Shown here piece by piece: positions 9,474 through 18,027 of a stretch of 64,000 nucleotides of DNA. Position 1 is the first letter of the stretch. Each line of letters opens with the position of its first letter. Both the position numbers and the translations under genes were made by a program. The notes beneath the pieces are model-generated. The model did not search any database. It was given only the letters and a program-made list of their open reading frames with translations, and was not told the DNA's origin. The stretch comes from an uncultured Pelagibacteraceae bacterium (GTDB lineage Bacteria; Pseudomonadota; Alphaproteobacteria; Pelagibacterales; Pelagibacteraceae), in NCBI GenBank assembly GCA_902582875.1, contig CACHTV010000001.1, positions 1-64,000 on the forward strand. The letters are read 5' to 3'.

Positions 9474-10286
9474 ATGTGCAATCTATCTATTACTCCTGGA
9501 ACAAATAATGTAGGCGCCTACATTAACAGTATTGAGTTAAAAAACTTAGAACAGAAACAAGTTAATGAGATAAAAGATATTTTAAGCCAATTTGGAGTTA
9601 TTTTTATAAAAGAACAGAGTTTAGATCCTGAGGCTTATCAAAACTTTGCGAAAAGTATAGGAACACCAGTTATCTACCCAAGATTAAAAGGATTAGATAA
9701 AAAATTTCCATTTATCAATGTCATTGAAAGAAAGCCAACTGATAAAAATTTAAGTTTTGGTTCTAGTTGGCTTCATCAGGATACAAGTTATTTAGCTAAT
9801 GATAGGCCTCGTTATACTATGCTGATGGGAGTAGAAATTCCTAACGGCCAAGGCAATACTATTTTTTCATCAGGATTTAACGCTTATAAAAAATTACCAG
9901 ATGAAATCAAACATAAGATTAAAAATGCTACAGGCATTTTTTCTTCAGCAGGACCTATAGCAGTAACGAGACTTGAAAGAGAAAAAGAAATGGGAATTAG
10001 GTCTTCTGACAACATGGAAGCTGAACACCCAATCGTAAAAATGGTAAACGGTAAAAAGACTTTATATGTTTCTCCAGGTCATTTAATGGAGATCAAAAAT
10101 GTTGATAAAAAAGATGCAGTTTATCTAAAAAAATATTTAATAGAGCACGTAAATAAAAAGGAATTTATTTTTTCTTATGAATGGTCAAAAGGTGACATTT
10201 GTCTCTGGGACAACTTAAGTATCTTACATATGGCTAGTGAAATTAAAAACTGTAGAAGAGTAATGCACCGTATTACGATGAAATAA
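9474..10286 (+). CDS. TauD/TfdA-family Fe(II)/2-oxoglutarate dioxygenase
   Basis: WLHQDTSY (HxD), NGQGNTIFSS, GDICLWDNLSILHMA. Confidence 0.88.
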   Translation: MCNLSITPGTNNVGAYINSIELKNLEQKQVNEIKDILSQFGVIFIKEQSLDPEAYQNFAKSIGTPVIYPRLKGLDKKFPFINVIERKPTDKNLSFGSSWLHQDTSYLANDRPRYTMLMGVEIPNGQGNTIFSSGFNAYKKLPDEIKHKIKNATGIFSSAGPIAVTRLEREKEMGIRSSDNMEAEHPIVKMVNGKKTLYVSPGHLMEIKNVDKKDAVYLKKYLIEHVNKKEFIFSYEWSKGDICLWDNLSILHMASEIKNCRRVMHRITMK

Positions 10287-11330
10287 TTATTTCTTTAAGA
10301 CAGTAAGATGTCCCATTTTTCTTTTATCTTTTATTGCCTTTTTTCCGTAATCAAAGAAGAATTCTTTATCACTAAAAGACCTGTTTCTATACTCTTCAAT
10401 TTCTTTACCTAAGATATTTATCATTTCTGCATTAGATGTCTTTTGAACTTTATCATTTTTTAATCCACATACTGCTCTAACGTGATTTTCAAACTGGCTG
10501 ATATTAAAAGCATTGATGGTTAGATGGCCCGAATTATGAACTCGAGGTGCAATCTCATTGACTAATAAAGTGTTGTTTTGATCGATAAAATATTCAACAC
10601 ACATAGTGCCTATATAATTTAGTTTTTCCGCAATAAGTTTTGCATTAGATTGTGCTTTTTTAAATATTTCATCAGTAATGTCTGCGGGTATTTTGGAATA
10701 TTTTAAAATTTGATCTTTATGGGTATTTTCGATGGGTTCATATGTATATATTTCACCATTTCCAAATCTTGTAATTACAACTGAAATTTCTCTACTCAGA
10801 TTTACTTTTTTTTCTAAAATGTAGTCAGCGGTAAAACACCAATCTTTCTTAACATCGTCTAAAGAGTTTAAAACAAATTGTCCATGTCCGTCATAACCAA
10901 GGGTATTTGTTTTTAAGATTCCAGGTAAAAGTTTTTCATTTTTTTTAACATCTTGAGCTGATTCTATAAAAGCCCACTCAGTAGTCCTAATACCAAGGTT
11001 GTTTACAAAAGTTTTTTCTAATTTCCTATTTTGAACTGTCTGGTTGATGTCAGGTTTAGGTAAAACTTTTCTTTCTTTATTTATGCTTTTTAATATTTCA
11101 ATAGGAATGTTTTCAAATTCATAAGTAACTATATCTACTTTACTGATAAATTCTTTTACTTTGTCTTTATCTTTGTATTTAGCAAATATAAATTGATCTG
11201 AATAATTTTGTCCTGGGCCTTGTTCATCGTCAGAAATGATAACTGTTTTGATATTAAGCTTTTTGGCAGCTTGACATAATAAAGATCCTAACTGACCAGA
11301 GCCTATAATTCCTAAAGTAATGTCTGACAT
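10287..11330 (-). CDS. purK: N5-carboxyaminoimidazole ribonucleotide synthase
   Basis: GIIGSGQLG, YEFENIP, LVNEIAPRVHNSGH. Confidence 0.95.
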   Translation of the reverse strand: MSDITLGIIGSGQLGSLLCQAAKKLNIKTVIISDDEQGPGQNYSDQFIFAKYKDKDKVKEFISKVDIVTYEFENIPIEILKSINKERKVLPKPDINQTVQNRKLEKTFVNNLGIRTTEWAFIESAQDVKKNEKLLPGILKTNTLGYDGHGQFVLNSLDDVKKDWCFTADYILEKKVNLSREISVVITRFGNGEIYTYEPIENTHKDQILKYSKIPADITDEIFKKAQSNAKLIAEKLNYIGTMCVEYFIDQNNTLLVNEIAPRVHNSGHLTINAFNISQFENHVRAVCGLKNDKVQKTSNAEMINILGKEIEEYRNRSFSDKEFFFDYGKKAIKDKRKMGHLTVLKK

Positions 11331-11333
11331 TAA

Positions 11334-11822
11334 TTATTTAGGTTTTTTTTTAATGGATTGAGTTTGAATACGTCTCCACTTTTCTAAATTAGATTTTATC
11401 TTTGAGTCTGAGTTGCCAATGATAGATGCAGCAAGTAATCCACCATTAAATGCGCCATCAATAGCTAAACAACCTACTGGAACTGCTTTTGGCATTTGTG
11501 CCATTGATAGTAAACTATCAAGTCCTTTCAATTTTTTAGTTTCTATAGGTACTCCCAAAACAGGTAATGTTGTTAAAGATGCCACCATACCAGGTAGATG
11601 AGCGGCTCCACCAGCACCAGCCACGATCACTCCAAAACCATTTTTTTCAGCATTTTCTGCAAATTTAAACATGCGTTTTGGCGTTCGATGAGCGCTTACG
11701 ATTAAAGATTGGTATTTAACTTTAAGAATTTTTAAAATTTTTTCGCATTCCTTCATAACGTGATAATCAGATTGTGACCCCATTATGATTGCTACTTTAT
11801 TATTTTGTTTATTGAGTTTCAC
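11334..11822 (-). CDS. purE: N5-CAIR mutase
   Basis: MGSQSDYHVM, SAHRTPKRM, AGGAAHLPGM. Confidence 0.96.
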   Translation of the reverse strand: MKLNKQNNKVAIIMGSQSDYHVMKECEKILKILKVKYQSLIVSAHRTPKRMFKFAENAEKNGFGVIVAGAGGAAHLPGMVASLTTLPVLGVPIETKKLKGLDSLLSMAQMPKAVPVGCLAIDGAFNGGLLAASIIGNSDSKIKSNLEKWRRIQTQSIKKKPK

Positions 11823-11927
11823 AGACCAATTTAATCAATTTTATAAATAAAAACAATAGAGTTTAATTTCTTTTTTTGGACTAATTTATGCCAATCAAAA
11901 CACAGATTTTTTTATCAAATTAATATT

Positions 11928-12131
11928 ATGAAAATATTATCTATTTTATCTTTGTTGTTTTTGTTAACTAATTGTGCTGGTAGCAACTTGGCCAAAGTCA
12001 AATTTGGAGAGCGTTGCACTGCTTCTGATGCGAAACAACTACAGGAAAAATCTTACGTGTGGTTTGTGAGTAAAGATGCCGCAAAGGATTTTGACAAAAG
12101 AATAAATAAAGCAAACTGTTTAGATAGCTAA
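11928..12131 (+). CDS. small putative lipoprotein
   Basis: Signal peptide with lipobox-like LLTNC. Confidence 0.6.
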   Translation: MKILSILSLLFLLTNCAGSNLAKVKFGERCTASDAKQLQEKSYVWFVSKDAAKDFDKRINKANCLDS

Positions 12132-12159
12132 ATTAATTATTAATTTTTGTTATTTATGT

Positions 12160-12191
12160 TAATAAGGGGTTTATGTATAGACCCCTTATTA
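12160..12191 (+). terminator. strong hairpin followed by a T-run; terminator of 11928..12131 and/or translational switch for 12173..13261
   Basis: TAATAAGGGGT (12160-12170), 10-nt loop, ACCCCTTATTA (12181-12191), then TTTTTT. Confidence 0.75.
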
Positions 12192-13261
12192 TTTTTTCTA
12201 TATTCTTCTTTTTTTTTAACTCAAATTTAGTAGCTATGGATCAAAAACCCTATCATCACATTTACAAAGACGGAAAGCTATTTGCCTTTAGAAATTTAGA
12301 AGGCGGTCCAAAGAGAGATCCTAATTTTAAATGGAATTGGAAGCTTTTTAGGGAAGAAAAAAAGAAACTTAAAATTGATTATCCTCCTGAGCATGTCGTT
12401 GATAGACAAATAGTTTTAAAAAATCTTGAGAAACATAAGTCTGATTCATATGTTATGTGGCTTGACCATGCGAGCTTTATTATTAAACTTGGAGATACTA
12501 CAATTATTACAGACCCAGTTTTTGAAGAATATTACGGTTATTTTGGTTTTGGTACAAAAAAATATATTAAGCCTCCTTTAGAATTGAAAGAACTTCCAGA
12601 GATAAATTTATTTTTGCTTAGCCATAACCATCTTGATCACATGTCTCAAAAAACAATAAATAACTTTCCTTATAAGAATACTAAAGTTCTTGTCCCTTTA
12701 AAGCTTGGAAAATATTTTACAAGAAATGGATACAAAAAAGATAAAGTAAAAGAGATGGACTGGTTTGATAGAGTTGAAATTAATAAAGAGATCACAATAA
12801 CAATGTTACCAGCACAACATTGGAGTAAACGTTGGATTTGGGGTGATGGAAATACTAATAGAAGTCTTTGGGGAAGTTTTTTAATTGAATATAAAGGAAA
12901 AAAAATCTTTTTTGCCTGCGATACTGGACCCGCTCCTTTTTATAAAGAGTTGGGAGAAAAATTTGGTCCAATTGATTTAGGTTTTGGAAACATTGGTGCT
13001 TATAATTTCTTTCCAATTATAAATGTTAAAGATAAATCTACAGCTCATGCAAACCCTGAAGAACTCTTGTCACTTATGAAAGATCTTAAAGTTAAAAAAG
13101 TAGTTGGAATGCACTGGGGTACAGCAATATTAAGTTTAGAACCGATTTGGGAACCTCCTGTTAGATTTAAAGGAAATGCTGAAAAGTTTGGCTACAAAAA
13201 AGAAGAAGCAATTATATTTAAAATAGGTGAGATTAAAAAATTAGATGAATTAATTAACTAG
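12173..13261 (+). CDS. secreted MBL-fold metallo-hydrolase (UlaG/NAPE-PLD-like)
   Basis: LDHASFIIKLGDTTIITDPVF, SHNHLDHMS, ACDTG, GMHWGT; N-terminal signal-like sequence. Confidence 0.85.
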   Translation: MYRPLIIFSIFFFFFNSNLVAMDQKPYHHIYKDGKLFAFRNLEGGPKRDPNFKWNWKLFREEKKKLKIDYPPEHVVDRQIVLKNLEKHKSDSYVMWLDHASFIIKLGDTTIITDPVFEEYYGYFGFGTKKYIKPPLELKELPEINLFLLSHNHLDHMSQKTINNFPYKNTKVLVPLKLGKYFTRNGYKKDKVKEMDWFDRVEINKEITITMLPAQHWSKRWIWGDGNTNRSLWGSFLIEYKGKKIFFACDTGPAPFYKELGEKFGPIDLGFGNIGAYNFFPIINVKDKSTAHANPEELLSLMKDLKVKKVVGMHWGTAILSLEPIWEPPVRFKGNAEKFGYKKEEAIIFKIGEIKKLDELIN

Positions 13262-14420
13262 CTTTTCTCTTATTTCTTTCTTTATCTAGAAGTTTTGTTA
13301 AAGCATCTACCATCATATCTGAGGCTTTGAAAATTTCATTAGATTTAAACTCATGTGAAATATTTCTTTCTGGATCAGTTTTATCTTCTATTATTATACC
13401 TTCTGATGGTGAATTATTTTTAAGATAAATTAAAATGAGCCATTCTTCATCGGGAGCATCATCCCATTTTATAAAAATCTCACTTGTCTCGAAACGTCTG
13501 TCTATCAATCTCAGAATGCTTAAATATTTTGGAATATACCTTTTGTTGATTTGAAAACATAGACTATGGGCAGATCTATAGAAGCTCTCTAAAGCAAATT
13601 CAATCTTTTGTCTTTCTAAATTGTAAACTCTTTCTTTTTCAAGTAATGCAGCTCTATCATCACCTTCTTCAACTTTGACTCCAAGCTGTTCAACTCTTTC
13701 TCTTATTTTCTGATCTCTTAATGCATGATATTTTTGTTTAATTTTATCAATACGTTCTTGAACATCTACATAAGACTCTCGCTGTTGACTTAAAACAAAT
13801 TTTTCAAGATTTTTTATTTCTAAGGCTTCTCGTTTTCTAAATTTTTCAATTTTTTTCTCTAATTTAATTTGTTCTAAAAATTTTCTTTGTTTTTCAGCCT
13901 GCTCTCTTCTTACTTCAGCTTGCTCAAGCTTAATAAATCTTTGCAATTCTTGTTTTCTTTCTTTTCCAAGTTTAATCTCTTCTTTTAATTCCTGTTCTTT
14001 AGCTTTTAGCTCATTCTTTTGTTCGGTTTTTATTTTATTCTGAATCTCCCGCTTCTCTTTCTCCATTGCTTGAAGTTTAAGAAGTTTCTGTTTTTCTCTT
14101 TCTTCTTGAATAACTTCTTTAATTTCAGAAATTTTATTGGATATTCCTTGAAAAAAACTTTGAAGTGAACGATCTAAATTGAAATTAAATCTAAAAACTG
14201 ATTTTATTTTCTCATTAGCCTTTATTAAACCAAGTATTACTGTTCTTGTTTTTTTCGGAGATTTTAAGCTTTTTTTTGTCTTACTTCTTTTTATTCTATT
14301 TTTTTTTATTTTTTTCTTTTTTCTTTTTTTTGAAATCTTTTTATTTCTTTTCTTTAAAGAGACTTTTCTAGATTTTTTCTTGAGGTATCGTTTTTTATAT
14401 TTTCTTTTCTTTTTTTTCAT
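13254..14420 (-). CDS. coiled-coil protein with extreme Lys/Arg-rich N-terminal tail, unknown function
   Basis: Long ORF; 38 K/R in first 60 residues; charged heptad-like middle; folded-looking C-terminal region. Confidence 0.7.
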   Translation of the reverse strand: MKKKKRKYKKRYLKKKSRKVSLKKRNKKISKKRKKKKIKKNRIKRSKTKKSLKSPKKTRTVILGLIKANEKIKSVFRFNFNLDRSLQSFFQGISNKISEIKEVIQEEREKQKLLKLQAMEKEKREIQNKIKTEQKNELKAKEQELKEEIKLGKERKQELQRFIKLEQAEVRREQAEKQRKFLEQIKLEKKIEKFRKREALEIKNLEKFVLSQQRESYVDVQERIDKIKQKYHALRDQKIRERVEQLGVKVEEGDDRAALLEKERVYNLERQKIEFALESFYRSAHSLCFQINKRYIPKYLSILRLIDRRFETSEIFIKWDDAPDEEWLILIYLKNNSPSEGIIIEDKTDPERNISHEFKSNEIFKASDMMVDALTKLLDKERNKRKAS

Positions 14421-14446
14421 GCCTGTATTTAATTAAATATCAGGTT

Positions 14447-15652
14447 TTATGAATATATATAGTCTCTTGTTCTATGAGCTGACTGGAAGTTCTTCACAAT
14501 TTGTAATTGAAAAACTGCTAAGTCTCTATATCTGAAAGCAGCAGCACAACTAGCTAAATAAAACTCCCACATTTTTACGAATTTTTCATCAAAAAGATCC
14601 TTTACTAAATTTTTTTTAGCTAAAAATCTTTCTAACCAACTTTCTAGTGTTTTATCATAATGTCTAATAAGAGTCTCTGTATCAGCCACTATTAATCCTG
14701 TCTTTTCTATAGGTTCTATAATTTGACTAAAAGAAGGGCATACACCACCTGGAAAAATATATTTATTTATAAATTTATTTGGAGCAGATGGTCTATCAAC
14801 TACTCCGATGGTATGTAGTAAGAATATGCCATCATCCTTAAGCAAGCTGTTTATTGACTCAAAGAAAGCTTTATAAAATTTTTTTCCTACATGTTCAAAC
14901 ATTCCAACTGAATAAATCCTATCATACTGACCACTGATTTCTCGATAATCGGCCAACTCAAAGTTAACTTGATTATCTAAACCCAATTCTTTGGCTTTAT
15001 TGTTACAATATTTAATCTGATTTTTGCTTAAAGAAATACCTTTAACTTCACAGCCTTTTTGTTTTGCAATTTCAAAAGCCATTCCTCCCCACCCACAACC
15101 AATTTCTAAAATTCGTTGACCTTGTTTAATATCTAATTTTTTTACTATATGGTTTATCTTGTTTTTTTGTGCTTCTTCCAAAGTTTTTGTATCATCTTTC
15201 CAATAAGCACATGAATATAATCTATGGTCTCTATCTAAAAATATGTCATAAAGTTTTTCACCTTTATTACCTCCAATATCATAATGATGTTCTACATTTT
15301 TTCTAGAATTGCCTGGTAAATTAAAGTTCGACAAATATCTCCATATCTGAAATATCTTTTTAGAAATATAACTAGCAGAATTTACTTCTCGTCTTCCTAA
15401 ATTTCTAACTAAATCCATTAAAAATTCTTTCAATGATGCATTCTCAATAATGATTTCTCCTCGCATATAGGCTTCTGGAAATTCTAATTCAGGATCTAAA
15501 ATGAGTTTCCAATTAAGATTCTCTTTTAATAATTTAACTGTAACTGGATTATCCTTTCTTGGATTGCCACAAATATATTTTTGACCTTTGGAGTCAATAA
15601 GAATAATTCCACCTTCTCTATATATATTTGAAAATACTCTTGCTAAAATCAT
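14447..15652 (-). CDS. cfa: cyclopropane-fatty-acyl-phospholipid synthase family methyltransferase
   Basis: EHHYDIGG, YSCAYWKDD, LEIGCGWGGMA, GMFEHVG, YIFPGG. Confidence 0.92.
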   Translation of the reverse strand: MILARVFSNIYREGGIILIDSKGQKYICGNPRKDNPVTVKLLKENLNWKLILDPELEFPEAYMRGEIIIENASLKEFLMDLVRNLGRREVNSASYISKKIFQIWRYLSNFNLPGNSRKNVEHHYDIGGNKGEKLYDIFLDRDHRLYSCAYWKDDTKTLEEAQKNKINHIVKKLDIKQGQRILEIGCGWGGMAFEIAKQKGCEVKGISLSKNQIKYCNNKAKELGLDNQVNFELADYREISGQYDRIYSVGMFEHVGKKFYKAFFESINSLLKDDGIFLLHTIGVVDRPSAPNKFINKYIFPGGVCPSFSQIIEPIEKTGLIVADTETLIRHYDKTLESWLERFLAKKNLVKDLFDEKFVKMWEFYLASCAAAFRYRDLAVFQLQIVKNFQSAHRTRDYIYS

Positions 15653-15654
15653 AT

Positions 15655-16536
15655 CTAAGCAGCTAAATTATCTTTAATCATAAATTTTAAATTATCTAAT
15701 TTACTAACTAAATCTTTCTTTTCTTTAGCACTCAAAAGAACCAATGGAGGAAGTAAATTTTTAAAATTATCGTCTTTTGTTGACAAATAACTATGCAAAG
15801 CTGATATCAAATTATATTCGTCAAAGACTTTTCTAACTGCGATCAATTTATCATTATGTGTTTGAACTTTTTGTTTTTCAAAATCATCAAAAACTTTTCT
15901 AGCAATAGGTGCCGTTACATTGCAAATAGCTGAAATGATACCGCTATTACCTATCTCTAATCCTTTTAATAGTTTTGTTTCAGTACCTGGAAAAATTAAA
16001 AAATTTGGTATTTTTAAATTTTCGAATAAATTATAACTCGAATCCTTGCAGCCTATAATATTATCAGGAAAAGCTTTAACTAATTTTTTAACTGCTTCTA
16101 TTGAAAATTTATATCCACTAAGTTTTTCAAAATTATATAGAATGATTTTAATTTTAGGAACTTTTGAAATAATTAGTGAGTAAAAACTAAATACTCCTTC
16201 ATCAGTGTTATCTTTGTAATATGCTGGTGGCATGATTAACCAGGATTTAAATTCATATTCCATTCCATATTTAATTAAATCAATTGTGTCATTTAAAGAA
16301 TTGCAACCAGTGCCAAAAAAAAATTGTTTTTTTAACTTATGATTTGCAGCTTTTGAAATTAAACTTTTTTTTGAGCTGAGGTCAATTAATTGGCTCTGGC
16401 CCGTAGAGCCAAAAAATATAGATCCGTGTAATCCGTTTTTAATAGAAGAAGCAGCGTGCGCAATTGTTGCCTCTATATTTAAAGAACAATCATCATGCAA
16501 AATACTACAAGTAGCGCTATAAACACCTTTAATCAT
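15655..16536 (-). CDS. dihydrodipicolinate synthase family (DapA-like) aldolase/lyase
   Basis: FFGSTGQ, LYNFEKLSGY, IGCKDSS, GNSGIISA. Confidence 0.82.
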   Translation of the reverse strand: MIKGVYSATCSILHDDCSLNIEATIAHAASSIKNGLHGSIFFGSTGQSQLIDLSSKKSLISKAANHKLKKQFFFGTGCNSLNDTIDLIKYGMEYEFKSWLIMPPAYYKDNTDEGVFSFYSLIISKVPKIKIILYNFEKLSGYKFSIEAVKKLVKAFPDNIIGCKDSSYNLFENLKIPNFLIFPGTETKLLKGLEIGNSGIISAICNVTAPIARKVFDDFEKQKVQTHNDKLIAVRKVFDEYNLISALHSYLSTKDDNFKNLLPPLVLLSAKEKKDLVSKLDNLKFMIKDNLAA

Positions 16537-16583
16537 AATCTTACCTAATTTATTCTATCTAAGTTATACAGTTAGAATCAAGT

Positions 16584-17510
16584 ATGAAAATTCTTTGTAT
16601 TAACACTAGAAAAGGAATGGGAGATCAGATTATTTTTCTTCCTTATATTCACGCTATTTCAGAAAAATTCAAAATACCGGTTTCCTTGTTAGCCAAGGAT
16701 AATTCTAAAGCAAAAGATCTTCTAGAAGAAGACAGCCATGTTAATGAAATTATTTCTCTTGAAAAAGAAATGGATGGAGTGAGAGGAATTTTTAAATTAG
16801 TAAATGAATTAAAAAAAAGAGCCTTTGATAAAGTTTTTATTTTTAATTCATCATTAAGATATAATTTAGTTGCTAGATTGGCAGGTATTAAATCTATTTA
16901 TCAATATCCTTTTAGTTTTGGAAAAAAAGATAACATGGTAATTAGTGCAAAAATTTTTACTGAAGACATAATTGAAAAAGTTGTTTCAACAGAGCCTAAT
17001 CTAATAATAAAGAAAAAAGAAAATAATTTTGATAAAAATTTTAAACATATTATTTTTGGAATTGCGGCTAGTGGCAAAACAAAAATTTGGAATATAAATA
17101 ACTATATAAGGTTAGGACAAGAGATATCAAAAAAGGTGAAGTGTAAATTTTATATAGCTGCTGGGCCAAATGATAATGATCTAGTTAATCAATTTAAAGA
17201 ATCAAATATTGGAAAAAATTCTATTTCATTTGAAAAATTAAATATAAAAGAAACTCTTCCAATCATAAAAAATTGTGATTGTTATATTGGAAATGATACG
17301 GGTTTTGCTCATATATCTGTTGCTCTTAAGATAAAGTCTTTAGTTATTTTTACCGATACACCTATCAAAGTTTACGGTCGCTATGCTCCAGCATTTATGT
17401 CTACTGTAGAACCAGAAGGGGAGCATGAAAGCACTGTGCACAATACTTTAGGCGCTGATTCTGTTTCTTTTGATGAAGTTTATAATAAATCAATTCAAAT
17501 ACTTAACTAA
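16584..17510 (+). CDS. glycosyltransferase family 9 (heptosyltransferase-like)
   Basis: GMGDQIIFLPYI, FGIAASGKTKIWN, CDCYIGNDTGFAHISVAL. Confidence 0.85.
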   Translation: MKILCINTRKGMGDQIIFLPYIHAISEKFKIPVSLLAKDNSKAKDLLEEDSHVNEIISLEKEMDGVRGIFKLVNELKKRAFDKVFIFNSSLRYNLVARLAGIKSIYQYPFSFGKKDNMVISAKIFTEDIIEKVVSTEPNLIIKKKENNFDKNFKHIIFGIAASGKTKIWNINNYIRLGQEISKKVKCKFYIAAGPNDNDLVNQFKESNIGKNSISFEKLNIKETLPIIKNCDCYIGNDTGFAHISVALKIKSLVIFTDTPIKVYGRYAPAFMSTVEPEGEHESTVHNTLGADSVSFDEVYNKSIQILN

Positions 17511-18027
17511 AATCAGTTTTAATTATTTTATCTACCGCTTGATTGACAAGTTTGCTTAATTCTTCGGTTCGAATCTCTCTATTTTTATCTGGATGAATTT
17601 TCTGTTGTAATTTTTTTGCTACTTTTAATACATCTTCTTTAGAACATCCTTTTTTTAATCCTAATAATTTATAAGACTCATCAATAGATAGGCTGGATGA
17701 TCCTTGAGGTTGATTAAACTGGCCTTGAGAAAATCTACCTGAATTTTTTAAAAATTGAATTAGCCTCCATAACTGAAACATTTGCAAAGCAGTAAAACCT
17801 TTAATCTTTAATCCACTTAAAATTATTAATAAAAAAGGTAAAGAAAATAAAAACTTTCCTCCTATAGTAAATAAAGCTGCAAGAATTAGAGATAAATAAA
17901 CTGCAATTTTTTTTAGAATAAGAGCAATTTTTTTTGAACTTGCTCTAGCAAATGCATTCAATAAAAGATAAACAATGACAAAAATGATAATTCCAATCAA
18001 AAACAAATTCATATAACTTTTTATCAT
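17503..18027 (-). CDS. membrane-anchored J-domain protein, Tim14/Pam18-like (TimB-type)
   Basis: N-terminal TM segments, C-terminal J-domain with HPD motif (KIHPDKN). Confidence 0.8.
   Translation of the reverse strand: MIKSYMNLFLIGIIIFVIVYLLLNAFARASSKKIALILKKIAVYLSLILAALFTIGGKFLFSLPFLLIILSGLKIKGFTALQMFQLWRLIQFLKNSGRFSQGQFNQPQGSSSLSIDESYKLLGLKKGCSKEDVLKVAKKLQQKIHPDKNREIRTEELSKLVNQAVDKIIKTDFS

Noticed and set aside
11888-11923. Micro-ORF MPIKTQIFLSN* before the small lipoprotein
   Set aside because: 11 codons, no SD, no signature; expected by chance in AT-rich spacer
14179-14436. 85-aa Phe/Leu-rich + strand ORF
   Set aside because: Antisense mirror of the polylysine-coding region (AAA/AAG read as TTT/CTT); artefact
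17560-17590. CGGTTCGAATCTC, tRNA T-loop-like
   Set aside because: Lies within the J-domain coding sequence; no acceptor stem or cloverleaf around it
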